64,000 bases of DNA from Spongiactinospora sp. TRM90649 (GCF_029382225.1 NZ_JARLTC010000002.1:744001-808000), one strand, 5' to 3'. Shown: positions 42,732 to 51,613, counted from the first letter of the stretch. Notes: generated from the sequence alone by a model not told the origin. A program made the numbers and translations.

Positions 42732-43621
42732 GCGGTGGGCTCCGTTCCTCGCATGACGCCGTGCAGGCGCATCAGTTCCTCCTCGGTCAGCGCGGCGCAG
42801 CGGTCGACGATCTCGCGGGCGCGCGGATCGCCCTCGGCGATCTCCCGGCGCTCGTCCTCGCCGAGCGCGAGCACGCTGAGCGTGAGCAACTGGTCGATCT
42901 CGGTCGCGTCGAACAGGTCTCCCGGGCTCTCCGGGGCGATCTTGGGGTGGTCGTAGAGGATGATCGGCGCGGCCAGCATGGTCCGCAGGTCGTCCCCGAC
43001 GAGCACCGGCCAGGAGCCCTCGCCCCGGCAGCCCTCGGCGTGCTCGCGCAGGTCGTCGGGCGGGTCCATCAGCGAGACGAACCGGCCCTCCGGCGCGTGC
43101 AGCACCATATGGGCGGACACGAACGTGCGCGCCATCGCGCCGGGGCGGTCGCGGCCCGGCCAGGTCGTGGTGTTGACGATGTCGGCGGTGACCCGGAAGA
43201 GGCCGGGCTCAAGGGCCTCGGCGCTCACCTCGACATGGCCGTCGAGCGCCTCCCAGCGACGCCCGCCTGCGTCGGTACCGGCCGGGACGCCGATCTCCGT
43301 GCGGACCGGGACGCCGCAGCCCAGCGCGAACGGCGGCGCGCTCACCTCGCGCTCGCCGGCCTCCTCGCCGTGCCCGCCCTCGCGCGGGCGCGTCACCACG
43401 TGCAGGAACCGCACCTGGACGTGCACGGTGGCGGTCTCGGCGGCGCGCAGCAGGCACTGGGCGCGGACCCTCCGGCGGTCGCCGTGCTCCCCGGCGTACG
43501 CCTCGGGGTGGACCCCGCCGATCGTCCAGCGGTGCCGGTTCTTCAGCGCGGACTCCCGGTACGGCCACAGCAGGTAGCCCTCGTACAGCACGGCCCGCGC
43601 GATCCGCCCGATCTCGTCCAC
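42728..43621 (-). CDS. Conserved unknown protein of hydrogenase operon (297 aa)
   Basis: 297 residues, no signal peptide or membrane helix; ALYEGYLLWPYRESALKNRHRW, HMVLHAPEGRFVSLMDPPDDL and ADLF-like DATEIDQLLTLSVLALGEDERREI are prominent. Family not recognised. It starts four bases upstream of DUF6084 end and its stop overlaps the protease start (ATGA). Its place between DUF6084 and the protease suggests a maturation or assembly role specific to the group 1h enzyme. Confidence 0.85.
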   Translation of the reverse strand: MDEIGRIARAVLYEGYLLWPYRESALKNRHRWTIGGVHPEAYAGEHGDRRRVRAQCLLRAAETATVHVQVRFLHVVTRPREGGHGEEAGEREVSAPPFALGCGVPVRTEIGVPAGTDAGGRRWEALDGHVEVSAEALEPGLFRVTADIVNTTTWPGRDRPGAMARTFVSAHMVLHAPEGRFVSLMDPPDDLREHAEGCRGEGSWPVLVGDDLRTMLAAPIILYDHPKIAPESPGDLFDATEIDQLLTLSVLALGEDERREIAEGDPRAREIVDRCAALTEEELMRLHGVMRGTEPTA

Positions 43622-43625
43622 CGGC

Positions 43626-44258
43626 TCAGCCCTCCGCCAGCAGTGCGCGGACCACGTCGTCCCAGCCGGTCAAGGTGTGCCGGACCTTGTAGGCGTACAG
43701 CCGGTCGAAGGCGTCGCGGCTCAGGCGCACCCAGGCGTTGTCCTGCCGGTCCATCAGCTCCCGCCACACCTGAACCGGCATCCGGAACTCGGCGTCGGTG
43801 TCCCTCGGCAGGTGCGCGACCTGCAGGCGCCCGCCGTCCGCGTAGAAGAGCGTGCCGGTGAACAGGAAGTCGAGCGGCGCGTCGCCGTCGCGCAGGCCGT
43901 GGAAGAACTTGGCCGCCGCCACCTCCAGGTCGTACGTGCACGGCACGGTGAGCACCACGCGCGTCTCCCCGATGAACCCCGGGACCTGGACGGCGGCCTG
44001 CGCCCACAGCAGGCTGGACAGGTTGCGCGACCAGTCGCCGGGTACGCCGAACAGCGCGACCAGGCGTTCCCGGTCGCGGTCGTCGTAGCCCCGGCGCGTC
44101 GCGTCGATGCGGATCTGGACGGCCAGCGCCAGCGACCGGACCTCCGCCCCGTCGCCCACGCGCACGGCGAGCGTGAAGTCGAGGGCGGGCACGGCCGTGG
44201 CGGCGGCCGGCTCCACGCCCTCGACCTCGATCCGCACCTGCGGAGAGATCATCGGCAT
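43626..44258 (-). CDS. DUF6084 protein
   Basis: 210 residues, beta-rich, no membrane segment: PMISPQVRIEVEGVEPAAATAVPALDFTLAVRVG, WAQAAVQVPGFIGETRVVLTVPCTYDLEVAAAKFFHGLRDGDAPLDFLFTGT. I recall DUF6084 mainly from hydrogenase operons. Its ATG 44258 overlaps the stop of the 72-residue protein. Possibly an assembly scaffold; no catalytic motif is visible. Confidence 0.82.
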   Translation of the reverse strand: MPMISPQVRIEVEGVEPAAATAVPALDFTLAVRVGDGAEVRSLALAVQIRIDATRRGYDDRDRERLVALFGVPGDWSRNLSSLLWAQAAVQVPGFIGETRVVLTVPCTYDLEVAAAKFFHGLRDGDAPLDFLFTGTLFYADGGRLQVAHLPRDTDAEFRMPVQVWRELMDRQDNAWVRLSRDAFDRLYAYKVRHTLTGWDDVVRALLAEG

Positions 44259-44476
44259 CAGGCCGGCGAGAGGTTCGGCATGGACGGGTCGATCGGGTTC
44301 TGCCTGCCGGGGTTGATCCCGGTCGAGCGCTCGGCCGTGGAACGGCCGTCGGGCAGGTGCCCCTTATCCCGGCTGTAGTTGCCCTTCGCGTTGCCCTCCT
44401 TGACGCCCCTGATGTGCGAGGGCGTGTCAGGGCGGGCGTCGGGCCTGCCGGTCCTGATCGTGCTGTGGTGGCTCAT
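44258..44476 (-). CDS. 72-residue conserved hydrogenase-operon protein
   Basis: 72 residues without predicted fold; polar, Arg/Gly/Pro-rich with HIRGVKEGNAKGNYSRDKG and RSTGINPGRQNPIDPSMPNL. It overlaps DUF5947 at the start and DUF6084 at the stop, each by four bases or fewer, so it is real and stoichiometric with them. Function unknown; a disordered linker or binding peptide is likely. Confidence 0.85.
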   Translation of the reverse strand: MSHHSTIRTGRPDARPDTPSHIRGVKEGNAKGNYSRDKGHLPDGRSTAERSTGINPGRQNPIDPSMPNLSPA

Positions 44477-45045
44477 GCCGGACTCCTTTCTTCGGTGAGG
44501 TCGGCGAGTTCGGCGAAGAACCGGGCGATCTGCTCGCGCGCCTCGGGGCCGCCGGTCAGCCCGTGCCAGTGCGCGCGGACCATCCCGACGAGGCGGTAGC
44601 AGTCGTCGATCGGGACGATCCAGGCGCCGTGGTCGCGGTCCAGCAGCAGCGCCTCGACGTCGGGCGTGACGCGGGCGAGCAGCGGGTCGTCCCAGGCCGG
44701 GCCCGCCACGGCCCCGGCCGGGCTCGGGTAGTACATGACCGGACGGTCGGACTCCGAGTCGCGCACCAGGAACACGGTGCGGACCGGCGCGCCCACGCCC
44801 GCCCAGGTGAAGCCGGTCACCCGCTCGCGCCGCCGGGGCACCAGGCGGTAGTGCCCGCCCCCGGCCGCGGTGTGGTCGAAGAGCACCTGGCAGGCCCGGC
44901 AGGCGCAGCGCAGCTCGCGGACGGTCAGGTCGAGCACGTGGCGGTGCTCGGCGGGCACCGGGTCGCCGCACAGGTCGCACCGCTCCCGCGGTGTGTCGTC
45001 GTCGGTCCTGCGCACGGCCAGCCGCCGCAGCCGCCCGCCCGTCAC
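44473..45045 (-). CDS. DUF5947 protein with zinc-type Cys motif
   Basis: 190 residues. The N-terminus has CDLCGDPVPAEHRHVLDL and LRCACRACQ, an apparent zinc ribbon or FeS site (four Cys, two His). The rest, VTGFTWAGVGAPVRTVFLVRDSES and MVRAHWHGLTGG, resembles DUF5947, a hydrogenase-operon family. It overlaps NifU-like and the 72-residue gene. Its position suggests cofactor or electron-transfer assembly. Confidence 0.83.
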   Translation of the reverse strand: MTGGRLRRLAVRRTDDDTPRERCDLCGDPVPAEHRHVLDLTVRELRCACRACQVLFDHTAAGGGHYRLVPRRRERVTGFTWAGVGAPVRTVFLVRDSESDRPVMYYPSPAGAVAGPAWDDPLLARVTPDVEALLLDRDHGAWIVPIDDCYRLVGMVRAHWHGLTGGPEAREQIARFFAELADLTEERSPA

Positions 45046-45479
45046 GCCTGCGCCCCCCGCCGCACGGTCAGCGTGTCGACCGGGATGACGGGACGCGTGT
45101 CGGCCTCGACCTCGACGCGCTCCACCTCGGGGGCCGCCGCGCGCACCGCGCGCTCGGCGGTCGCCACGGCCGAGGACCGGCAGCCGGACGCGCCCACCCG
45201 CAGGCGCACCAGGCCCTCACCGACCTCGACCAGGCTCGCCCCCTGCGGGAGCGCCGCCGTGACCCGGGCCCGGAGGTCCAGCGGGTGCAGGTCGTGCAGC
45301 ACGAGCAGCGGCCCGACCAGGTCGTCGTCGGCGAGCTTCGCGGCCACCGCCTCGCCGGCGAGGGCCATCACCCGGGCCAGGCCCTCGCCGTACATCTCCA
45401 GCAGTTCCCGGACCAGCTCCTCGGCCGGCGGATCCGCCGACTCCAGCAGCGCCTCGATCCGCTCGATCCGCTCCGACAT
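45042..45479 (-). CDS. NifU C-terminal-domain-like protein
   Basis: 145 residues. The C-terminal half (ALPQGASLVEVGEGLVRLRVGASGCRSSAVATAERAVRAAAPEVERVEVE) resembles the NifU/NfuA FeS carrier domain, but the usual CxxC is reduced to one Cys (SGCRSS), so a canonical cluster site is missing. N-terminus is helical. It may bind a cluster as a dimer or only scaffold it. Separated by 11 bases from the large-subunit gene. Confidence 0.82.
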   Translation of the reverse strand: MSERIERIEALLESADPPAEELVRELLEMYGEGLARVMALAGEAVAAKLADDDLVGPLLVLHDLHPLDLRARVTAALPQGASLVEVGEGLVRLRVGASGCRSSAVATAERAVRAAAPEVERVEVEADTRPVIPVDTLTVRRGAQA

Positions 45480-45490
45480 CGGGGCCCGGC

Positions 45491-47290
45491 CTAACCGTTG
45501 GCGCCGAAGGTCGGCGAGTGCACCTGCTTGAGCACCTTGCCGCCGCCGAGGTACATGTGCACCCCGCACGGCAGGCACGGGTCGAAGCTGCGCACCGTGC
45601 GCATGATGTCGATGCCCTTGAACGAGTCCGGGCCGTTCTCCTCGAAGATCGGCAGGCCCTGCACGGCGTCCTCGTACGGCCCCGGCGTGCCGTAGCTGTC
45701 GCGCGGGCTGGCGTTCCACGGGGTCGGCGGGTACGGGTGGTAGTTGGCGATCTTGCCGTCCTTGATCACCATGTGGTGCGAGAGCACCCCGCGCACCGCC
45801 TCGTGGAAGCCGCAGCCGATGGCCTCCTCGGGCACGTCGAAGTCGTTGAACACCTTGGTGTTGCCCGACCGGATCTCGCCGAGCGCCTGCTCGACGAAGT
45901 AGAACGCCATCGCCGCCGCGTAGGCGACGAAGTAGATGCGGGCCCGGTTGCGCTCGATGGTGTTCGCCCAGCGCGGGATCCTCCAGGTGAAGGTGGTCTC
46001 CGGCAGCGCCATGCTCTTCGGCAGGTTGATCTCGACGGCGTCGTCCCTCGCACGGACCGTGCCGGTGTCGACGCGCCCGGCCAGCGCGGTCGCCCAAAGC
46101 CTGGCCAGCGCCCCGCCGCCGGTGTCGAGGGCCAGGTGGTCGCCGGTGCGCTTGTCGAACCAGCGCGGGCTCATCACCCAGCTGTAGTTGCCGTTCTCCA
46201 GATCGCGCTTCTGCGGCTTGGGCAGCGTGGTCTGGTTCCACGGGTGGCGCTGGTCGATCGGGTTGCCCAGCGGGTCGTGCGTGACGAACTTCGTCTCGCT
46301 CTGCCAGTCGTCGTAGTAGGAGCTGCCGAGCAGGATGCGCATGCCCAGGTTGATGTCGACCAGGCTGGTGGTGATCAGCTCGCCGTCGACCACGATGCCC
46401 GGGGTGACGTACATGGCACGCCCCCAGTCGGCCATGTTCCGGTAGTCGTAGTCCACGACGGACGGGTCCTGGAACGCCCCCCAGCAGCCGAGCATCACCC
46501 GGCGGCGGCCGACCTCCTCGTAGCCGGGCATGGCCTCGTAGAAGAAGTCGAACAGGTCGTCGTTCATCGGCACGACCCGCTTGACGAAGTCGAGCACCCG
46601 CAACAGCCTGGCCAGGTAGTCGGTGAACACCTGCGGTGTGGCCACGGTGCCCACGCCGCCCGGGTACAGCGTGGAGGGATGCACGTGCCGCCCCTCCATC
46701 AGGCAGCACATCTCCCTGGTGACCCGGCTGATGTGCAGCGCCTCGCGGTACATGTCACCGGTGAACGGGTTGAACGCCCGCATGATGTCGGCGATGGTCT
46801 TCTGGCCGTGCACCCCCGCGTTCGGGGCCTCGGTGCTCTCGGCCCGCCGCAGCACGCTCGGGTTGGTCTCCTTGACCATCTGCTCGCAGTAGTCGACGAA
46901 GACCAGGTTGTCCTGGAAGAGGGTATGGTCGAACATGTACTCGGCGGCCTCGCCGAGGTTGACGATCCACTCGGCCAGCGCCGGGGTCTTCACCCCGTAG
47001 GCCATGTTCTGGGCGTAGATCGAGCAGGTCGCGTGGTTGTCACCGCAGATGCCGCAGATCCGGCTGGTGATGAAATGCGAGTCGCGTGGATCCTTGCCCT
47101 TCATGAACACGCTGTAGCCGCGGAACAGCGACGAGGTGCTCCGGCACTCGACGACCTCGCGGTTGTTGAAATCGATCTTCGTGTAGATGCCGAGGTTCCC
47201 GATGATCCTGGTGATCGGGTCCCAGGACATCTCGACCAGCTCACGGGCGGTGTCCGTGGGCTGCCCGCGCCCCGCGATACGGGTTGTCAC
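45491..47290 (-). CDS. hhyL: [NiFe]-hydrogenase large subunit, group 1h type
   Basis: 599 residues. Active-site Cys pairs: RICGICG (Cys-79, Cys-82) and DPCLPCGVH (Cys-572, Cys-575). A 21-residue tail after His-578 is the expected protease substrate. WGAFQDP, HLSRVTREMCCLMEGRHVHP-like sequence and FNDFDVPEEAIGCGFHEAVRG also match. Actinobacterial group 1h enzymes oxidise trace hydrogen for persistence and tolerate oxygen. The gene lies 13 bases after the small subunit. Confidence 0.95.
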   Translation of the reverse strand: MTTRIAGRGQPTDTARELVEMSWDPITRIIGNLGIYTKIDFNNREVVECRSTSSLFRGYSVFMKGKDPRDSHFITSRICGICGDNHATCSIYAQNMAYGVKTPALAEWIVNLGEAAEYMFDHTLFQDNLVFVDYCEQMVKETNPSVLRRAESTEAPNAGVHGQKTIADIMRAFNPFTGDMYREALHISRVTREMCCLMEGRHVHPSTLYPGGVGTVATPQVFTDYLARLLRVLDFVKRVVPMNDDLFDFFYEAMPGYEEVGRRRVMLGCWGAFQDPSVVDYDYRNMADWGRAMYVTPGIVVDGELITTSLVDINLGMRILLGSSYYDDWQSETKFVTHDPLGNPIDQRHPWNQTTLPKPQKRDLENGNYSWVMSPRWFDKRTGDHLALDTGGGALARLWATALAGRVDTGTVRARDDAVEINLPKSMALPETTFTWRIPRWANTIERNRARIYFVAYAAAMAFYFVEQALGEIRSGNTKVFNDFDVPEEAIGCGFHEAVRGVLSHHMVIKDGKIANYHPYPPTPWNASPRDSYGTPGPYEDAVQGLPIFEENGPDSFKGIDIMRTVRSFDPCLPCGVHMYLGGGKVLKQVHSPTFGANG

Positions 47291-47303
47291 CGTGCCGTTC
47301 CCC

Positions 47304-48350
47304 CTAGTTTCCCCATCGCGGGTCGTACCCGCTCGTCAGCTTGCGGCCGTTGTGACGCCACTTGGGCTCCTTGTTGGCCGTGTTGTTGGTGATGGCGCGG
47401 AGCTTGCGGATCAGCCCGCCGTAGGCGCCGCTGATGCCGGCCGAGACCGTGGCGCCGGGGGGTTCGTCCATGAATGGCATGAACTTGTCGGGAAAGCCGG
47501 GCATGGTGCAGGCGATGCAGATGCCGCCCACGTTGGGACAGCCGCCCACGCCGTCCATCCAGCCGCGCTTGGTGACGTTGCAGTTGACCACCGGACCCCA
47601 GCAGCCGATCCGCACCAGGCACTTGGGCGAGTTGTAGTCGTGGGCGAAGTCGCCCTGCTCGTAGTAGCCCGCCCGGTCGCAGCCCTCGTGCACGGTCTTG
47701 CCGAACAGCCAGGTGGGCCGGAACATGTCGTCCAGCGGGATCGTCGGAGCCATTCCGGCGGCCTGGTAGAGCAGCCAGGTCAGGGTCTCCATGAAGTTGT
47801 CCGGCTGCACCGGGCAGCCGGGGATGTTCACGATCGGCATGCCCCCGGCGGAGCGGAAGTCGCGCCCGAGGTAGTCGGTCAGGCCCATGCAGCCCGTCGG
47901 GTTCCCGGCCATCGCGTGGATGCCGCCGTACGCGGCGCAGGTGCCGATCGCGATCACGGCCCACGCCTTGTGCGCGAGCCGGTCGATCCACTGGTTGACC
48001 GTGATCGGCTCGCCGGTGACCGGGTCGTTGCCCATCGAGGTCCAGTAGCCATCGCCGTTGATGTGCTCGTTCGGAATTGATCCCTCGACCACCAGGACGA
48101 ACGGGCCGAGTTCGCCGCGGTTCGCCTTGTGGAAGGCGGCCATGAACTCGTCGCCGGTCTCCTTGGCCAGCACCTTGTTGTGCAGGTGGACCTTGGGCAG
48201 GCCGGGCACGAGACCGAGCAGCACGTCCTCGATGCTCGGCAGCGTGGCCGCGGTGACGGAGACCGTGTCGCCGTCGCAGCTCATGCCCTCGGAGGTCCAC
48301 AGAATGTGCACCTCGTCGAGCCCCGTGGTCTTTGCCGTGGTTGCGGTCAT
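47304..48350 (-). CDS. hhyS: [NiFe]-hydrogenase small subunit, group 1h type
   Basis: 348 residues from ATG 48350, with GAGGGGAC before it. The proximal cluster motif is Cys-25 to Asp-28 (EGMSCDGD), with Asp replacing a Cys ligand as known in the Ralstonia actinobacterial-type enzyme; further ligands are in GTCAAYGG, NIPGCPVQPDN, HEGCDRAGYY, CLVRIGCWGP and CPNVGGICIACTMPGFPDKFMPF. There is no Tat signal or C-terminal membrane helix, so it is cytoplasmic unless anchored by a partner. Confidence 0.95.
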   Translation of the reverse strand: MTATTAKTTGLDEVHILWTSEGMSCDGDTVSVTAATLPSIEDVLLGLVPGLPKVHLHNKVLAKETGDEFMAAFHKANRGELGPFVLVVEGSIPNEHINGDGYWTSMGNDPVTGEPITVNQWIDRLAHKAWAVIAIGTCAAYGGIHAMAGNPTGCMGLTDYLGRDFRSAGGMPIVNIPGCPVQPDNFMETLTWLLYQAAGMAPTIPLDDMFRPTWLFGKTVHEGCDRAGYYEQGDFAHDYNSPKCLVRIGCWGPVVNCNVTKRGWMDGVGGCPNVGGICIACTMPGFPDKFMPFMDEPPGATVSAGISGAYGGLIRKLRAITNNTANKEPKWRHNGRKLTSGYDPRWGN

Positions 48351-48417
48351 GGCCCAAGTCCCCTCTTCGGCCACCCAAGGTGATCGGAAGTCACCTCTCC
48401 GTAGCGGACATACCGCG

Positions 48418-50742
48418 TCAAGCTCCGCCGTAAACTCCGGCGTGATCTCGTGCGGCGGCCACCGCGGCCTGGCCGAGGCTGATACCGCCGTCGTTGGGCG
48501 GGATCCGCTCGTGGGTGAGTACCCGGAAACCGGCTTCGCCCAGCTCACGGGTGGTGCGTTCGAGCAGCAACGCGTTCTGGAACACGCCGCCGGACAGCGC
48601 CGCGGTGGTCAGTCCGGTGCCGTCCCTGATCACCCGGCAGGCCGTCACGACCAGCCCGGCCAGGCCGTTGTGGAACCGAGCGGCGACCACCCCGGACGGC
48701 ACGCCCGCCAGCAGGTCGTCCGCCGCCGCCGCGACCAGGGCGGACCCCGAGGCCACCAGCGGATCGCCGGTCGTGACCGGCGCGCGGTACCGGCCGCGCT
48801 CGGCCGGGTCGGCGAGTTCCTCCAGCCCGGCCGCCGCCTGCCCCTCGTAGGTCACCGTGTCACGGACGCCCGCCAGCGCGGCGACCGCGTCGAACAGCCG
48901 TCCCGCGCTCGACGTCGGCGGCGCGACCCGGCGCAGGGGTGAGTCGGCGTCCGCCGCCGCCGCGCGGCGGGCGAGCCCGGCCACCTCCTCCCAGGCGGAC
49001 TCGTTGCGCCGGGCCACGTCGAGCTTGGCGGCCAGGCCGTCCGGGAGACCGGCCAGGTAGGCGGCGGCCATCCGCCACGGCTGGCGGACCGCCGCCGGGC
49101 CGCCGGGCATCGGCACCTGGTCCAGGTGCCCGGCCCGCCGGTAGGAGACCAGGTCGGCGACCAGGAACTCGCCGCCCCACAGCGTCCCGTCCGCGCCGAA
49201 GCCGAGGCCGTCGAAGGCGACGCCGATCACCGGCCCCCGCTCGCCGTTGTCCACCAGGCAGGACGCGATGTGCGCGTGGTGGTGCTGCACCCCGGCCGTC
49301 TCGACGCCCGGCAGGTCGAGGGCGTGCTTGGTGGACAGGTACTCCGGGTGCAGGTCGTGCGCGACGAGCTCGGGGTGCACGCCGAACAGCCCGGCGAACC
49401 GGGCGATGCCCTCGACGTAGCAGCGCAGCGTCTCATAGCTGGAAAGGTCGCCGAAATGCTGGGAAAGGATCGCCCGATCTCCTTTGACCAGGCAGAACGT
49501 ACTCTTCAAGGCCGCACCGCAGCCCAGCACGTGCCGGGGGGCCGCCCACGGCAGGGTGACCGGGGCCGGGGCGTGGCCGCGTGAGCGCCGCAGCACCAGG
49601 GCCCGTCCGCCGTGCGGGCGGACGACGGAGTCGTCCACCGGGGCGTCGATGGGACGGTCGTGGGTGAGGAACGCGTCGGCGACCCCGCCCAGCCGGGCCA
49701 TGGCGTCGTCGTCGGCGTAGGCGATCGGCTCGTCCGACAGGTTTCCGCTGGTCAGCACGATCGGCTCGGCGACCTCCGCGAGCAGCAGGTGATGCACCGG
49801 CGTGTACGGCAGCAGCACCCCCAGGCGTGCCGTCCCCGGCGCGACCCCCTCCGCCACCCGCCGCACCGGCCGCGCCGCGCGCGGCAGCAGCACGATCGGC
49901 CGGTCCGCGCCGGTCAGCAGCGCGGCGGCCACCGCGTCCACCTCGCACAGCTCCGCCGCTCCCGCCAGGTCCGCGACCATCACCGCGAGCGGGCGCTCCT
50001 CCCGGCGCTTGCGCGCCCGCAGCTCCGCGACGGCCCGTTCGTCCGCCGCCGGCGCCGCCAGGTGGAACCCGCCGACGCCCTTCACGGCGAGCACCCCGCC
50101 CGCGCGCAGCACCCGCGCGGCCTCCGCGACCGGCTCACCGCTTCCCCCGGACGGCCCGCCGATCAGCCGCAGCTCCGGCCCGCAGTCCGGGCAGCACACC
50201 GGCTGGGCGTGGAACCGCCGGTCGGCCGGATCGTGGTACTCCCGCGCGCACGCCGCGCACATCGCGAAGGCGGCCATCGTGGTCAGCGCCCGGTCGTACG
50301 GGACGCCGCGCACGATGGACAGCCGGGGACCGCAGTTGACGCAGTTCACGAACGGATGGCGGTGCCGCCGGTCCTCCGGGTCGGCCAGCTCGGCCAGGCA
50401 GTCCGCGCACGTCGCGGTGTCCGGGGAGATCAACGTGCCGGGCGGCCCGCCGTCCTGGCTGGCCGCGATCGAGAACGTCCCGCCGGGCGCGGGCACCGGC
50501 TCCCGCGCCCCGGCCGTCACCCGCTCGACCCTGGCCAGCGGCGGCGCGTCGCGCGTCAGCCGCAGCAGGAACTCCTCCACCGCCTCTGGCACGCCCGTCA
50601 CCTCGGCGAAGACCCCCCGGACGTCGTTGCCCACCCGCCCGGCGAGACCGAGCCCGGTCGCCAGGCCGTGCACGAACGGCCGGAACCCGACCCCCTGCAC
50701 GACGCCCTCGACCCGCACCTCAACGCGTACCCACGCCCCCAT
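48418..50742 (-). CDS. hypF: HypF carbamoyltransferase
   Basis: 774 residues. Acylphosphatase domain (VEGVVQGVGFRPFVHGLA), two zinc fingers (CADCLAEL...CVNCGPRL, CAACAREY...CCPDCGPE), YrdC-like domain (VLAVKGVGGFHLA) and Kae1-like domain with HHHAH in VQHHHAHIASCLVDN and a DGGISLGQAAVA end. It uses carbamoyl phosphate and ATP to load the HypE Cys. ATG 50742 gives a normal length; a TTG 15 bases upstream is possible. It precedes the structural genes by 67 bases. Confidence 0.95.
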   Translation of the reverse strand: MGAWVRVEVRVEGVVQGVGFRPFVHGLATGLGLAGRVGNDVRGVFAEVTGVPEAVEEFLLRLTRDAPPLARVERVTAGAREPVPAPGGTFSIAASQDGGPPGTLISPDTATCADCLAELADPEDRRHRHPFVNCVNCGPRLSIVRGVPYDRALTTMAAFAMCAACAREYHDPADRRFHAQPVCCPDCGPELRLIGGPSGGSGEPVAEAARVLRAGGVLAVKGVGGFHLAAPAADERAVAELRARKRREERPLAVMVADLAGAAELCEVDAVAAALLTGADRPIVLLPRAARPVRRVAEGVAPGTARLGVLLPYTPVHHLLLAEVAEPIVLTSGNLSDEPIAYADDDAMARLGGVADAFLTHDRPIDAPVDDSVVRPHGGRALVLRRSRGHAPAPVTLPWAAPRHVLGCGAALKSTFCLVKGDRAILSQHFGDLSSYETLRCYVEGIARFAGLFGVHPELVAHDLHPEYLSTKHALDLPGVETAGVQHHHAHIASCLVDNGERGPVIGVAFDGLGFGADGTLWGGEFLVADLVSYRRAGHLDQVPMPGGPAAVRQPWRMAAAYLAGLPDGLAAKLDVARRNESAWEEVAGLARRAAAADADSPLRRVAPPTSSAGRLFDAVAALAGVRDTVTYEGQAAAGLEELADPAERGRYRAPVTTGDPLVASGSALVAAAADDLLAGVPSGVVAARFHNGLAGLVVTACRVIRDGTGLTTAALSGGVFQNALLLERTTRELGEAGFRVLTHERIPPNDGGISLGQAAVAAARDHAGVYGGA

Positions 50743-50804
50743 CCGGCCAGTCTGCAACGGGGCCGGTCGCCGACCGGGCGGGCGCGCGGCGAGCCGCCGG
50801 TAAG

Positions 50805-50846
50805 TTCTTCACCACCCCTGAAGGGCTCTTCACCGCGCCTGAGGGG
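50805..50846. repeat. Imperfect tandem 21-base repeat spanning the PP2C stop
   Basis: Two adjoining 21-base units (50805-50825 and 50826-50846) agree at 17 positions on the form TTCTTCACC-C-CCTGAAGGG. They cover the end of the PP2C gene and the gap before hypF. Possibly a recent slip duplication or a binding site. Confidence 0.5.
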
Positions 50847-51609
50847 ACGGCCAGGTCGCCCAGGCGGCGGTGGCGTCGTCGTGCGGCTTGGCATGGGCGG
50901 GTGCGCCGTGCTCCCGCTCCGCCGCGCGGACCAGGCCGATCAGCGCGGCCGGGCCGTCGGCGGCGGCGACGCCGACGACGTCGCGCCACGGCGTGCCGTA
51001 CCAGTCGATCAGGCGGGTCACGCCGTCGGTGGCCAGCAGCGCGCCGGTCACCGTGGCGCGATGGGCCGACCCGGTGACCGCCTCGTGGGCGGCCTCGGGC
51101 CGGGTGCTCGCCACCCAGAACCCGCCCGCCCGGTTGCGCAGCGACCGGACCAGCTCCCGCGTGTACGGCTTGCCCCCCGGCAGCCGGTCGAGCCGGTCGT
51201 CGGCCACCACCGTGACCTCTCCCCCGGTCCGCCGCAGCGCCATCGGCGAGTCGCACAGCACCAGGTAGTCCAGCGCGTCGCCGCGCTCGCGGAGCACGGT
51301 GAGGGTGGACGACGGCGAGTCCGGGTTCGCCAGGTCGCAGGTGTGGCGGTGCCCGGCGGCGGTCTCCTCGATCGCGGCGGCGACCAGGTCGGGCAGCTTC
51401 TCCTCGGGCCGGGTGAGCAGTCCCCGCGCCAGGGCCCCGCCCAGGTGGGCGACCAGCCACGGCACGTCGTGGACGCAGCCCGACTCGACGCCGGGCGAGG
51501 GGGTCGCGCCGTCGAGCACGGCGACCCACGTGGATCCGCTGATCACCAGGTCCTCGTTCCGCCGCCCGGGCGCGGGCTGCGACGCATGGGCGACCAGCAT
51601 GCCGACCAT
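50830..51609 (-). CDS. PP2C-like phosphatase
   Basis: 259 residues from ATG 51609. The PP2C metal sites are seen as NEDLV, VAVLDGATPS, LATDGVTRLIDWYG and HDDATAAWATW at the end, so the fold and metal ligands look complete although short. Upstream sense and distance (87 bases to hypF) allow a shared transcript. It could be a general serine/threonine phosphatase; a link to the hydrogenase is only positional. Confidence 0.83.
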   Translation of the reverse strand: MVGMLVAHASQPAPGRRNEDLVISGSTWVAVLDGATPSPGVESGCVHDVPWLVAHLGGALARGLLTRPEEKLPDLVAAAIEETAAGHRHTCDLANPDSPSSTLTVLRERGDALDYLVLCDSPMALRRTGGEVTVVADDRLDRLPGGKPYTRELVRSLRNRAGGFWVASTRPEAAHEAVTGSAHRATVTGALLATDGVTRLIDWYGTPWRDVVGVAAADGPAALIGLVRAAEREHGAPAHAKPHDDATAAWATWPSPQAR

Positions 51610-51613
51610 GATG

